Positions 25,001 through 34,480 are shown, counted from the first letter of the stretch. The stretch: 64,000 nt of DNA from Lachnospiraceae bacterium UBA3762 (GCA_002371615.1 DFGA01000064.1:1-64000); one strand, 5' to 3'. Made by a program: numbers and translations. The notes: a model not told the origin generated them from the sequence alone.

Positions 25001-26493
25001 GCCTTGTGGCCTCCCACCTGCTCATTTCGCTCCCTTGTGGTTGCGCCTTCAAGAAAATTGGTTCCCTTAAGGATGGCGTTCTTGCCGTATTTGTCCTTAA
25101 TGGAAAGAGTGGCAAGCTGGAGCGCTTTTTCCCTGGCAAGGCGTTCGTCCTCTATTCGCCGGTCATTCTCTGCAGCCTCATAATCGGTGAAAAGATCAAG
25201 CTGTTCGTAGCGATCTTCGTTTTGAACCTCGGATTCCGGGACTACCTTGGCGGCGCATACATTCACACGCCTTATCATAAGACAAGGGTCCGTTATTCTC
25301 TCATACAGTCCGTCAACCGCCTTGGTAAGCATTACGGTTGATGATGTTTTGCGCTCGAGATTAACTGTCCCGTGCGCGTGCTTCGGAGTATATCTTCCGT
25401 ATCTGTCGAGCCCTATATCTCCGTTATAATCTGCAAGATCCCTCGGATCCTTAACACTTTCATATCCGATAGTCAGTACCATCTGGTCTGTGACAAGCCC
25501 TTTTCTGACAAGGTCAAGTGACAGAAGATCTGTCATTTCATGAACTATGATCGCAGCCTCACGGCAACTGTATGGGCGCATCAGGACCTGACCGGAACTT
25601 AAGCTGTTGTTTGCGGGCTTGTACTGTCTGATGTCATTGATCGTACAAGGTTCCCATCCCCAGGCGTGGTCAATGATAAGCTCTGCATTAACTCCAAACT
25701 CTTTGTACAGGACATCTTCGTTTGTCTCTGAGCATGCTGCAATATCCCCCATAGTCTCCAGCCCCAGTTTTCTGAGCCTTTTCGCGATCCCTCCGCCGAT
25801 CCGCCAGAAGTCGGTTATTGGGGTATGATCCCATAAGGTCCTTCGGTAACTCATCTCGTCAAGCTCTGCGATCCTGACACCGTCCTTGTCGGCAGGTATA
25901 TGTTTCGCCACGATATCCATGGCAACTTTGCAAAGGAACAGGTTTGTCCCGATCCCGGCGGTAGCGGTAATCCCCGTGGAGGAGAGTACATCCCTTATCA
26001 TGGTCATGGCCAGTTCATGCGCATTCATATGGTATGTGTCGAGATATGCAGTCACATCCATAAATACTTCATCGCACGAATAGACGAGGATATCTTCGGG
26101 GGCTATATATTTCAGGTAGATCTTGTATATTTCGGTACTTACCTGCATGTATCTGGCCATTCTGGGTACGGCCGTAATGAAACCGACTTCGAGGGTCGGA
26201 TCCGAGATAAGCTTGGAAGTGATATATGAGCTGCCTGTAAAATCACGGTTACGGATACGGCTGCGTCTTCCGGCGTTAACGGTTTTGACAGTCTGTACTA
26301 CTTCAAACAGTCTGGGCCTGCCGGGAATACCGTATGATTTGAGCCCGGGGGAGACGGCAAGGCATATTGTCTTCTCGGTACGTGAAGAGTCAGCAACGAC
26401 AAGGTTGGTATCAAGAGGATCGAGTTCCCTGTCCACACATTCCACGGAGGCATAGAAGCTCTTAAGGTCTATCGATATGTAAATATGATCCAT
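24997..26493 (-). CDS. Y-family translesion DNA polymerase (UmuC/UvrX type)
   Basis: A 498-residue error-prone polymerase. Asp9 in ISIDLKSFYASVE and Asp141-Glu142 in YSCDEVFMDV are the metal-binding catalytic residues. A helix-hairpin-helix region (IGGGIAKRLRKLG) and little-finger domain follow. EQLDLF near residue 430 is a sliding-clamp-binding motif. It copies past damaged bases and so raises mutation. A LexA-type box inside its promoter indicates SOS control; YolD follows in the operon. Confidence 0.92.
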   Translation of the reverse strand: MDHIYISIDLKSFYASVECVDRELDPLDTNLVVADSSRTEKTICLAVSPGLKSYGIPGRPRLFEVVQTVKTVNAGRRSRIRNRDFTGSSYITSKLISDPTLEVGFITAVPRMARYMQVSTEIYKIYLKYIAPEDILVYSCDEVFMDVTAYLDTYHMNAHELAMTMIRDVLSSTGITATAGIGTNLFLCKVAMDIVAKHIPADKDGVRIAELDEMSYRRTLWDHTPITDFWRIGGGIAKRLRKLGLETMGDIAACSETNEDVLYKEFGVNAELIIDHAWGWEPCTINDIRQYKPANNSLSSGQVLMRPYSCREAAIIVHEMTDLLSLDLVRKGLVTDQMVLTIGYESVKDPRDLADYNGDIGLDRYGRYTPKHAHGTVNLERKTSSTVMLTKAVDGLYERITDPCLMIRRVNVCAAKVVPESEVQNEDRYEQLDLFTDYEAAENDRRIEDERLAREKALQLATLSIKDKYGKNAILKGTNFLEGATTRERNEQVGGHKA

Positions 26494-26525
26494 TACCTGC
26501 CTCCTTTTCCTTGTGCTCTTATCAT

Positions 26526-26554
26526 ATTATCGAACAAATGTTCCGGAAAGTCAA
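26526..26554 (-). promoter_or_regulatory. SOS promoter with LexA/DinR box for polymerase-yolD operon
   Basis: On the minus strand TTGACT (26549-26554), exactly 17 bp, GATAAT (26526-26531). The palindrome CGAACAAATGTTCC (26531-26544) matches the Gram-positive LexA consensus CGAACnnnnGTTCG except for its last base and fills most of the spacer and the edge of the -10. Confidence 0.85.
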
Positions 26555-26581
26555 TCTGTATTCATTCCGTACTTTCTGTGT

Positions 26582-26587
26582 TAGAAT
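26582..26587 (+). promoter_or_regulatory. Extended -10 of the Nudix-MATE operon
   Basis: TGtTAGAAT, about 40 bases before the GTG start. Unlike the other extended -10 promoters here it leaves room for a leader with a ribosome-binding site (AGGAAGAG at 26610-26617). Confidence 0.5.
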
Positions 26588-26625
26588 TATGGCTATATTT
26601 ACATATAACAGGAAGAGAAGATACG

Positions 26626-27240
26626 GTGGTAGAAATGAAAGAAGATCATAAAGATGCTCTCGAGTGGGAAGAGATAAGCACGGAACATATAGTAAGGGAT
26701 GAGTGGATCGATATAAGAAAATCCGCATACAGATTTCCGGACGGAAGTGTATTTGAGCCGTTTTACAGCTACAGCAGAAGAGATTATGTTGTTATTGTAG
26801 CCGAAGATACTGACGGAAACTATCTGTGTGTCAGACAGTACCGGCAGGGGATCAAAAAGGTAACCTGCGAGTTTCCGGCAGGAGGTATAGAGCGAAGCGA
26901 CGGAAAGCAATACGGAGGTGACGGGGATCTGTCAGCGGAGGACGCACTTGATGCAGCAAAACGCGAGCTGCTTGAAGAGACCGGATATAAATCGGAGGAT
27001 TGGCAGCATCTTCTGACTCTTCCTTCAAATGCAACAATTGCGGACAATTATGCACACTTATTTATTGCAAGAGGTTGCCGCAAAGTCGCCGGACAAAGTC
27101 TTGATGATACCGAGTTCCTGAACATAGAAAACCATACGCCGAGAGAGATCGAAGAAATGATACAAAACGGCAAATTTCAACAGGCGATGCATATAGTCGC
27201 ATGGCTTTTGGCTCATAGGGAAAGCAGACAGAAACAGTAA
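26626..27240 (+). CDS. ADP-ribose pyrophosphatase-like Nudix hydrolase
   Basis: A 204-residue Nudix protein. The box is interrupted by a short acidic insertion: FPAGGIE, then about 20 residues, then AAKRELLEETGY. The preceding YVVIVAEDTDGNYLCVRQYR strand pair is typical of ADP-ribose/GDP-mannose pyrophosphatases. The GTG at 26626 is proposed as start because AGGAAGAG lies eight bases before it; the ATG at 26635 is possible. Its stop abuts the ATG of the MATE gene with no gap. Confidence 0.82.
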   Translation: MVEMKEDHKDALEWEEISTEHIVRDEWIDIRKSAYRFPDGSVFEPFYSYSRRDYVVIVAEDTDGNYLCVRQYRQGIKKVTCEFPAGGIERSDGKQYGGDGDLSAEDALDAAKRELLEETGYKSEDWQHLLTLPSNATIADNYAHLFIARGCRKVAGQSLDDTEFLNIENHTPREIEEMIQNGKFQQAMHIVAWLLAHRESRQKQ

Positions 27241-28602
27241 ATGAACAGGTGGTTTTCGGACAGAAATCTTAACAAAAAAATATGGGTTGTAGCCCTCCCT
27301 ATCATGATCCAAAATCTTATCGATGCCGCCGTGAATTCGGTGGATGTACTGATGCTCAATTATGTCGGACAGTCGGCAATAAGTGCTGTATCGCTTGCAA
27401 ACAGTATGGTAGGAATATTCTTCATGTTCCTGTACGGAATCGGTACGGGAATTGCGATGCTTGCTGCGCAGTATTACGGCAAGGGGGATCTTAAGACCAT
27501 TGAGAAGATCGAAGGAATAGGGCTTAGATTTGCACTGGGCGTGGCAATCATAGGTGCAGCGGGCGCCCTGATGATACCGTCTTATCTTATGCGTATATAT
27601 ACAAATGACGAGGTACTTATTGAGATCGGTGCGAGATACCTCGTATATATGGCACCGGGACTTATATTCTGGGCAGTCAGTGCGGTATATATGTCGATCC
27701 TCAGATGTATCGGGAAAGTCATGGTAAGCACCGTTCTGGAGACAGTTGCGCTTGTTTGTAACGTGACATTAAATGCGGTATTTATTTTCGGTCTGTTCGG
27801 TGCGCCCAGACTCGGAGTTGTGGGTGTGGCAATCGCTACGGCATCAAGCCGCCTGATCCAGCTTTTGGGCTGCGTCTTTGTCTCGCTTTATATAAAACCC
27901 GGTGTGCCTCTTACTTTTGCTACTGTGTTTACAAGATACCGGCTTCTGGAGCATGATTTTTTTGTTATGGCAATGCCTGCAATAGGAAATGATCTCGTAT
28001 GGTCATTGGCGTTTTCGGTCTATTCGATGATAATCGGGCATATGGGAGACGACGCCGTTGCCGCATATTCAATAGTAAATGTTGTCAGAAATCTTGGAAC
28101 GGTTATGTGTTACGGGATAGGAAGCGCCTCGGGAATAATCGTCGGCCAGATACTCGGAGAGGGTAATCGGGATGAGGGAATAAAAGCGGGTCATGCCTGT
28201 CTGAGACTGTCAGTTGTAACAGGAATTATTGGAGGACTGATCGTACTGGCGTTGATGCCGGTAACATTCAGATTTGTTTCGCTGACTGAAACAGCTCTTG
28301 ATTATCTGAAGTTTATGCTGCTGATCAATACTTACTATGTTCTCGGTACCGCCGTTAATACCACACTTATTGCGGGAGTATTCAGAGCCGGCGGAGACAG
28401 CCGCTTTGGATTTATGTGTGATCTGATAGATATGTGGGTGTATGCTGTGCCGCTTGGACTTGTGGCAGCATTTGTCCTGAAACTTCCGGTCAAGTGGGTG
28501 TACTTTCTTTTGTGTACCGATGAATTTGTGAAGTGGCCGTGGGTATTAAAGAATTATTTTTCATATAAGTGGGCAAAAAATATAACGAGAGACATAGGCT
28601 GA
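27241..28602 (+). CDS. MATE family efflux transporter
   Basis: A 453-residue membrane protein with about twelve helices and two MatE repeats (IMIQNLIDAAVNSVDVLMLN and, in the second half, AMPAIGNDLVWSLAFSVYSM). It is only distantly similar to the MATE protein at 16859-18220. Immediately downstream of a Nudix gene without any intergenic base, so the two are translated from one mRNA. The exported compound is unknown. Confidence 0.88.
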   Translation: MNRWFSDRNLNKKIWVVALPIMIQNLIDAAVNSVDVLMLNYVGQSAISAVSLANSMVGIFFMFLYGIGTGIAMLAAQYYGKGDLKTIEKIEGIGLRFALGVAIIGAAGALMIPSYLMRIYTNDEVLIEIGARYLVYMAPGLIFWAVSAVYMSILRCIGKVMVSTVLETVALVCNVTLNAVFIFGLFGAPRLGVVGVAIATASSRLIQLLGCVFVSLYIKPGVPLTFATVFTRYRLLEHDFFVMAMPAIGNDLVWSLAFSVYSMIIGHMGDDAVAAYSIVNVVRNLGTVMCYGIGSASGIIVGQILGEGNRDEGIKAGHACLRLSVVTGIIGGLIVLALMPVTFRFVSLTETALDYLKFMLLINTYYVLGTAVNTTLIAGVFRAGGDSRFGFMCDLIDMWVYAVPLGLVAAFVLKLPVKWVYFLLCTDEFVKWPWVLKNYFSYKWAKNITRDIG

Positions 28603-28605
28603 TTA

Positions 28606-28634
28606 TTGTTTTTTGAAAACCGAAATGCTATTAT
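28606..28634 (+). promoter_or_regulatory. Promoter of the permease/c-di-GMP fusion gene
   Basis: TTGTTT (28606-28611), 17-bp spacer ending TGc, TATTAT (28629-28634): both a -35 and an extended -10. AGAGG precedes the ATG at 28673. Confidence 0.7.
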
Positions 28635-28672
28635 TAGAAGTTGAGATACTGTAAGAACAGAGGATTTGCGGT

Positions 28673-31600
28673 ATGAATGAAAAGCAGCTGAAAAGGCATA
28701 TGTCACCTCTTGCGGCGCTTGCGTTTTCGATAGGTACAAGCATCGGATGGGGCTCGCTTGTTGTAACATGCAATACATATCTGGCAGGAGCCGGTCCCTG
28801 CGGAAGTGTGCTGGGACTTATCATCGGCGGAATAGCAATGCTTATAATCAGCCGGAGTTACACATATCTCATGAGAATGTATCCGGAGGCCGGAGGAGCA
28901 TACAGTTACTCCAAAGAGGTGCTCGGATACGACTACGGATTTCTGGCGGCATGGTTTCTGGCCATGACGTATCTGGCGATACTATGGGCCAATATCACAT
29001 CACTCCCCCTGTTCGGAAGGATATTCCTTGGGGGTCTGTTCAAGGTTGGAAAACTTTATACGATATTCGGGTATGATGTTTACATCGGGGAAATCCTCCT
29101 GTCTGTTGCGGCTACGGTAGTGGCTACGCTTATCTGCGCTAATTTCAAGCGCGCGGTTGATGCTGCTATGGTTGTTCTTGCCGCAATATTCATACTGGGG
29201 ATAGCAGTTTGTTTTGTGGAGGCACTGTCCGGCGGAGGCAGTGTAGGGAAGCCGTATTTTATCGAGGATACCAATGCCGTAAAGCAGGTCGTGGAGATCG
29301 CCGTCATATCACCGTGGGCATTTATCGGATTTGAGAATATCTCGCATTTTACTGAGGAATTTACCTTCGACAGGCGTAAGCTCGGAAGGATATTTACAAT
29401 TTCGGTAATAGTTACGCTTTCTTTGTACATAATGATTACATTGATGTCGGTCACTGCATATCCCGACAGGTATTCAAACTGGTCGGAGTATATAGCGGAT
29501 ATCGGCAATCTCAGCGGAATTGAGGCTCTTCCTCCTTTTTATGCGGCTCATTATTATATGGGAGACAGTGGAGTCTATATACTGATGCTTGTTCTGCTGT
29601 CACTTGTCATCACGAGCCTCTTTGGCAATATAAGTGCTATTTCCAGACTGTTTTACGCTCTGTCTAAAGACAGAATATTGCCGGGAAAACTGGATATGAT
29701 CTATGATAACGGGATTCCGAAGAAGTCTGTTGCGCTGGTAGGGGCCGTATCGGTGCTGATACCGTTTGTCGGGAGGACTGCAATAGGCTGGATAGTGGAT
29801 GTAACCACAATAGGGGCTACTATTATATATGCACTCACCTGTGTTTCGGCTGTTAAGCTTGCAAAGGAATCGGGAGACAAGACGGAAGCAAGGCTTGGCC
29901 GCATCGGACTTGTTCTTATGGCTGCATTTGGCAGTTATCTGCTCATTCCCGATATAGTCACGAGAAGTTCTGTCTCTAAGGAAACTTTCCTTCTGTTCAT
30001 AGTATGGAGTGTTCTCGGCTTCGTCTATTTCAGACACATTTTGAAGAAGGATGTCGAGAAACGCTTCGGCTCGTCTGCTATAGTATGGGTTGCGCTTATG
30101 AGTCTCGTCTTTTTTGTTTCTTTCGTCTGGATGAAACAGTCGATGCTCACAACCGATGACGCAACAAAGGCAGCTGTTCTGGAGCATTATGAGAGTATTG
30201 CGGAAACTGACAGCGCCGAAGCTGTGGAAGTAGAGGCGTTTCTGGAGGGACAGTTTGAGAAGCGGGAGATGATTACGACAAATGTTGTGTTCATCACCAT
30301 GATCGTATTTGCATTTGTTCTTGCTGTTATGCTTACCAATCATACTTATATGTCGAGGCGGTCGCTTGAGAGCGAGATGAGAGCAAATACCGATTCAATG
30401 ACGGGCGTCAGAAACAAACATGCGTATTTTGTTCGTGAGAAAGAGATCAATGAAACTATTGCGGCGGGAACCGTCAGAAATTTTGCAATCGTTGTCTGTG
30501 ACCTGAATGGTCTGAAAAAGGTCAATGACACATTGGGGCACAAGGCAGGAGATGAATACATCATTGCATCTGCAAGGATGATAGGGGAGATATTCCAGCA
30601 CAGTCCCATATACAGGGTCGGAGGAGACGAGTTCCTTGTAATCGTATCCGGAAGGGATTATAACGTCAGAGGCGAACTTATGCGCATTCTGCATGAGAGA
30701 TCCAAAGATCATATCACAAACGGCGGCGCCGTTGTCTCCGGCGGAATATCCGATTATATTCCCGATATTGATTTTGAGGTTAATAACGTCTTCAACAGAG
30801 CTGACAAGAAGATGTATGAAGAAAAGAAACTCTTAAAGAGTCTCGGAGCCGCAACAAGAGACGATGAAGTACAGACCGTATCGGAAAGCGCTGCTGCTTC
30901 ATCACTTCCCGAAGGCTTTATAGAAGAAAATGTTATCCTAAATGTCAGAAGAAGTATTCTGATCGTTGATGATGAATCGATCAACCAGCAGCTTCTCGGC
31001 AATATGATCGAGGATGATTACGAAGTGCTGTATGCATCGGATGGTGAGGATGCTCTGGAAAAAATAGTTGAGCATAGGGAAGATATTGCCCTTATAATGC
31101 TTGATATTATGATGCCGAAGATGGGTGGAGTAGAGCTCCTTAGCAGGTTGAAGGAGGATCCGGAATTCAGGATCATACCGGTTATAGTACTGACTTCCGA
31201 TCAGAATTCCGAAGTGGAATGCTTAAAGCTTGGCGCGGCTGATTTTATTCCCAAGCCATATCCGCTGCCTGAGGTTATCAAGGCAAGGATCAATAAGTGT
31301 ATCGAGCTCTATGAAGACAGGAGCATAATCAATTCGACACAAAGGGATAATCTTACGAATCTGTTCAACATCGATTATTTCCAGCGATACGTCAAGCTGT
31401 TTGACCAGCATTATCCGGACAATCCTATGGATGCCGTTGTTGTTGATATCAACAGATTCCATATGATCAATGAAAGGTACGGAAAGGATTATGGTGATAT
31501 GCTGCTTAGGCGTGTGGGTGAGCGTGTCCGGCAGCAGGCTAGAAAGCTTGGCGGTGTCACATGCCGTCAGGGGGCGGATATTTTCTATCTGTACATACCG

Positions 31601-33064
31601 CACAGCGATGATTACAAAGATGTTCTTGATAAGATATCAGACAGGTTGTGCGAAGGAATGGAACTGCCTGAAGGTATGGATTCATCTGTCCCGGACAGGA
31701 TAGTCCGGCTCAGACTTGGAGTATATTACAATGTTGACAAGTCGATAGATATCGACAGAAGATTTGACCGTGCCAAGATGGCAGCAAGGAATGCACGTGG
31801 AGACTATATTAATGCCATAGGCACGTACGATGAGAAGATGCACGAGGAGATGATGTTCAGAGAACGGCTTCTTGAGGACTTCAGAGCCGATATTGAGAAC
31901 AGAAATTTCACTGTCTATCTTCAGCCCAAATTTGATATAAGGCATGAGAAACCCATCCTTTCAAGCGCCGAAGCCCTTGTGAGATGGGTTCATCCCGAAT
32001 TCGGCATGATAAGCCCGGGACTGTTCATTCCGCTGCTTGAAGAACACGGACTGATACTTGAACTTGACAGATATGTATGGAACGAGACTGCCGAATATAT
32101 AAGAAAATGCAAGGATAATTATGGCTTTTCGGTTCCTGTGTCCGTTAATGTTTCGAGAATAGATATGCTGATGCCGGATCTTAAGGGAATATTCAAGGAG
32201 ATAATGCAGCGGTTTTCTCTTACCGCGGATGATATCATACTTGAAATTACCGAAAGTGCGTACACGGGTGATTCCGAGCAGATCATATCAATGGCAGGAG
32301 AACTGCGCGGTATGGATATGGGCTTTAGGATCGAGATGGACGATTTCGGAACCGGATATTCGTCTCTCGGTATGCTCTCCGATCTTCCTATCGATGTGCT
32401 CAAACTTGACATGTCATTTATAAGGAATGCGTTCGGAGAAAACCGTGATATGAGGATGATAGAGCTTATCATAGATATAGCCGATTATCTGAACGTGCCT
32501 GTAATTGCAGAGGGTGTCGAAACAGAAGAACAGTATCTGACTCTTAAAGCGATGGGCTGCGATATAGTTCAGGGGTACTATTTCTCCAAACCTCTTCCGC
32601 AGGAAGAATTCACGAAGCTCTTAGAAGAAAGAAGCCGTATAAAAATGCCGCAGCTGCCTGAAGTGCGCAGAAATCACACAAGCATCTCAAAAGCGCTTAC
32701 GAACGATTTTGAGCGTATATACAACATTGATACGGTGTCTGACTGTTACCTTGAATTCTACTCGGGACCAAGAGGTGAACTGCAGCTTAAGGCCGACGGC
32801 TCATCGTTCTATGATACGGGTATAGGTGAGATAACCGGTCACGTAACGGATGAGGACAGGGACAGACTGGTTAATATTCTTGACAGGGATAATCTTGCAA
32901 AGTGGGCAAAGTCTTCCGAAATCTGCGAGATCAGTTACAATAAAATGGTGAAAGGTGAACCGAGACCGTACGTCATGCGTACCATTCACACGAGAAACAG
33001 GGATGAAAATCATGTTGTTATCGGTATATCCTCCGGGAAGACCGTAGGAAAAGTTTCCGTATGA
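28673..33064 (+). CDS. Amino-acid permease (APC) fused to GGDEF-REC-GGDEF-EAL cyclic-di-GMP module
   Basis: A 1463-residue protein in one uninterrupted frame. Residues 1-475 are an APC-superfamily amino-acid permease with about twelve membrane helices (PEAGGAYSY, FIGFENI). After an external stretch and one more membrane helix (about 535-560) come a GGDEF domain with intact RVGGDEF near 650, a receiver domain (about 760-880, phospho-acceptor Asp811 in LDIMMP, Lys in PKPY), a second GGDEF degenerated to GADIF near 967, and an EAL domain (about 1075-1330) with EALVRW (Glu1100), DDFGTGYSS and AEGVET intact. A PAS-like tail ends the protein. It could both make and degrade cyclic di-GMP in response to amino-acid binding or transport and to phosphorylation. 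The gene precedes glutamine-synthetase-like and ANTAR genes. Confidence 0.92.
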   Translation: MNEKQLKRHMSPLAALAFSIGTSIGWGSLVVTCNTYLAGAGPCGSVLGLIIGGIAMLIISRSYTYLMRMYPEAGGAYSYSKEVLGYDYGFLAAWFLAMTYLAILWANITSLPLFGRIFLGGLFKVGKLYTIFGYDVYIGEILLSVAATVVATLICANFKRAVDAAMVVLAAIFILGIAVCFVEALSGGGSVGKPYFIEDTNAVKQVVEIAVISPWAFIGFENISHFTEEFTFDRRKLGRIFTISVIVTLSLYIMITLMSVTAYPDRYSNWSEYIADIGNLSGIEALPPFYAAHYYMGDSGVYILMLVLLSLVITSLFGNISAISRLFYALSKDRILPGKLDMIYDNGIPKKSVALVGAVSVLIPFVGRTAIGWIVDVTTIGATIIYALTCVSAVKLAKESGDKTEARLGRIGLVLMAAFGSYLLIPDIVTRSSVSKETFLLFIVWSVLGFVYFRHILKKDVEKRFGSSAIVWVALMSLVFFVSFVWMKQSMLTTDDATKAAVLEHYESIAETDSAEAVEVEAFLEGQFEKREMITTNVVFITMIVFAFVLAVMLTNHTYMSRRSLESEMRANTDSMTGVRNKHAYFVREKEINETIAAGTVRNFAIVVCDLNGLKKVNDTLGHKAGDEYIIASARMIGEIFQHSPIYRVGGDEFLVIVSGRDYNVRGELMRILHERSKDHITNGGAVVSGGISDYIPDIDFEVNNVFNRADKKMYEEKKLLKSLGAATRDDEVQTVSESAAASSLPEGFIEENVILNVRRSILIVDDESINQQLLGNMIEDDYEVLYASDGEDALEKIVEHREDIALIMLDIMMPKMGGVELLSRLKEDPEFRIIPVIVLTSDQNSEVECLKLGAADFIPKPYPLPEVIKARINKCIELYEDRSIINSTQRDNLTNLFNIDYFQRYVKLFDQHYPDNPMDAVVVDINRFHMINERYGKDYGDMLLRRVGERVRQQARKLGGVTCRQGADIFYLYIPHSDDYKDVLDKISDRLCEGMELPEGMDSSVPDRIVRLRLGVYYNVDKSIDIDRRFDRAKMAARNARGDYINAIGTYDEKMHEEMMFRERLLEDFRADIENRNFTVYLQPKFDIRHEKPILSSAEALVRWVHPEFGMISPGLFIPLLEEHGLILELDRYVWNETAEYIRKCKDNYGFSVPVSVNVSRIDMLMPDLKGIFKEIMQRFSLTADDIILEITESAYTGDSEQIISMAGELRGMDMGFRIEMDDFGTGYSSLGMLSDLPIDVLKLDMSFIRNAFGENRDMRMIELIIDIADYLNVPVIAEGVETEEQYLTLKAMGCDIVQGYYFSKPLPQEEFTKLLEERSRIKMPQLPEVRRNHTSISKALTNDFERIYNIDTVSDCYLEFYSGPRGELQLKADGSSFYDTGIGEITGHVTDEDRDRLVNILDRDNLAKWAKSSEICEISYNKMVKGEPRPYVMRTIHTRNRDENHVVIGISSGKTVGKVSV

Positions 33065-33070
33065 TTTGTA

Positions 33071-33099
33071 TTGTAACCGGTGCGATTTTATCATATAAT
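33071..33099 (+). promoter_or_regulatory. Promoter of GS-like/ANTAR operon
   Basis: TTGTAA (33071-33076), 17-bp spacer, TATAAT (33094-33099). The predicted start near 33106 lies just upstream of a terminator hairpin, which would therefore be in the leader. Confidence 0.7.
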
Positions 33100-33110
33100 A
33101 ACTGTCGGAC

Positions 33111-33146
33111 AAAGGCGTCATGGATTATTTCATGACGCTTTTTTTT
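33111..33146 (+). terminator. Strong terminator in the leader of the GS-like gene (attenuator candidate)
   Basis: GCGTCATG (33115-33122) pairs with CATGACGC (33131-33138), extended on both sides to about 13 bp, with a hexaloop ATTATT and eight T. It also lies 50 bases after the stop of the permease fusion gene, so it may serve as terminator for that gene and as attenuator for the next. Confidence 0.9.
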
Positions 33147-33178
33147 GAAAGAAGAAACAAGTATGGAAGGAGAGGGCA

Positions 33179-34462
33179 ATGAAGAAAGAAGACATACTGA
33201 GCATGATCGATGAGGAAGGGGTTGAGTTTATCAGACTTCAGTTTACCGATGTTTTCGGGAAACTTAAAAATATTGCCGTAACGCCGGGACAGATGAGCAA
33301 GGTATTTGCCAACAGGTATTCGTTCTACGGTGCGGCTGTTTACGGTAACAAATATGATTTTGACGACAGACTTTATCTGTATCCTGACCTTGATACTTTC
33401 TCGATCCTTCCGTGGAGACCCCAGCAGGGGAAGGTTGCGAAGATATACTGTGATATACATTTTGCGGACGGGACTCCTTTTGAAAACGCTCCAAGATATA
33501 TTTTGAAAAGAGCTGTTGATAAAGCAAAAGAGTCCGGCTACAGCCTGATAGTTGATCCGGAGTGTGAGTTTTTCCTGTTTCATACGGATGAAAACGGGCT
33601 GCCGACCACAACTTCTCACGAACTTGCGGAATACATGGATGTGGGTCCTGTGGATTTCGGAGAAAATGCCAGAAGAGACATTGTTCTGATGCTGGAGGAA
33701 ATGGGATTCGAGATAGAGTCTTCGCATCATGAACATGCTCCCGCGCAGCATGAGATAGACTTCAAGGAGGATGATGCTTTTGCTATGGCAGACTCCATTC
33801 AGACATTTAAGTTTGCTGTCAGGTCGATCGCTAAGAGATTCGGTCTGTATGCAACGTTTATGCCGATGCCGCGACAGGGGGTTGCAGGTTCGGGAATGCA
33901 TATCCGGCTAAGGCTTATGAAGGATGGAAAGAATGTATTTATGAAGTCTGACGGAGTGCCGTCAGATGAGGCTATGTGGTTTTCGGGCGGAATAATGCAG
34001 CATGCAAGGGGCCTTGCCGCTATCGCCAATCCTACTGTCAACTCATACAAAAGGCTTGTATCGGGACTTGATGCACCATATATGATCAATTGGGCTACAA
34101 AGGGAGAAAAGGCGCTCATCAACATAGAATCCGAACCGGATGATGTTAAGGTGGAGATACGGTTCCCTGACGGTGCGGCCAATCCGTACCTGCTGTTTGC
34201 AACGTGCATTGCGGCCGGACTTGACGGTATTGATAAACAGACCTCTCCGGGTGATGAACTTGCAACTGACACATCCTCATTCGGGCATCTTCCGGATGAT
34301 CTTAAAGAAGCCCTAGAGGAGCTTGGGAAAGATGAGGTCGTAAAAGGCGCTCTGGGAAGTGATTTTACTGATATTTACACAAAGATCAAACGGGATGAAT
34401 GGAATGATTTTATCTCCGAAGTAACGGAGTGGGAAATACGTAATTATCTGGCAAAGTTGTAA
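33179..34462 (+). CDS. Glutamine-synthetase-like protein with altered active site
   Basis: A 427-residue homologue of type I glutamine synthetase with the usual two-domain order. Metal ligands are present: Glu128 and Glu130 (ECEFFLF), Glu185 and Glu192, His241 (GSGMH), Glu326. But the ammonium-site motif FDGSSI is replaced by FYGAAV (Asp to Tyr50), the flap Glu of GYEAP is Asp298, and the ATP-site ARNRSAxIR block reads TKGEKALIN (Arg to Glu310 and Asn315). Canonical glutamine formation is therefore doubtful; it may ligate another amine or act as a regulator. GGAGAGGG precedes the ATG; an ANTAR gene follows by 18 bases. Confidence 0.85.
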   Translation: MKKEDILSMIDEEGVEFIRLQFTDVFGKLKNIAVTPGQMSKVFANRYSFYGAAVYGNKYDFDDRLYLYPDLDTFSILPWRPQQGKVAKIYCDIHFADGTPFENAPRYILKRAVDKAKESGYSLIVDPECEFFLFHTDENGLPTTTSHELAEYMDVGPVDFGENARRDIVLMLEEMGFEIESSHHEHAPAQHEIDFKEDDAFAMADSIQTFKFAVRSIAKRFGLYATFMPMPRQGVAGSGMHIRLRLMKDGKNVFMKSDGVPSDEAMWFSGGIMQHARGLAAIANPTVNSYKRLVSGLDAPYMINWATKGEKALINIESEPDDVKVEIRFPDGAANPYLLFATCIAAGLDGIDKQTSPGDELATDTSSFGHLPDDLKEALEELGKDEVVKGALGSDFTDIYTKIKRDEWNDFISEVTEWEIRNYLAKL

Positions 34463-34480
34463 GATTCGCAAGGAGATCCG

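Noticed and set aside
28673..33064. Permease and GGDEF-EAL as two genes joined by error
   Set aside because: The frame is uninterrupted through a coherent linker with an additional membrane helix, and no ribosome-binding site plus start precedes the GGDEF part.
33100..33178. Classical two-hairpin ANTAR target in the GS-like leader
   Set aside because: Only one hairpin fits between start point and gene, and its loop lacks G at position 4. Kept only as a weak attenuation hypothesis.
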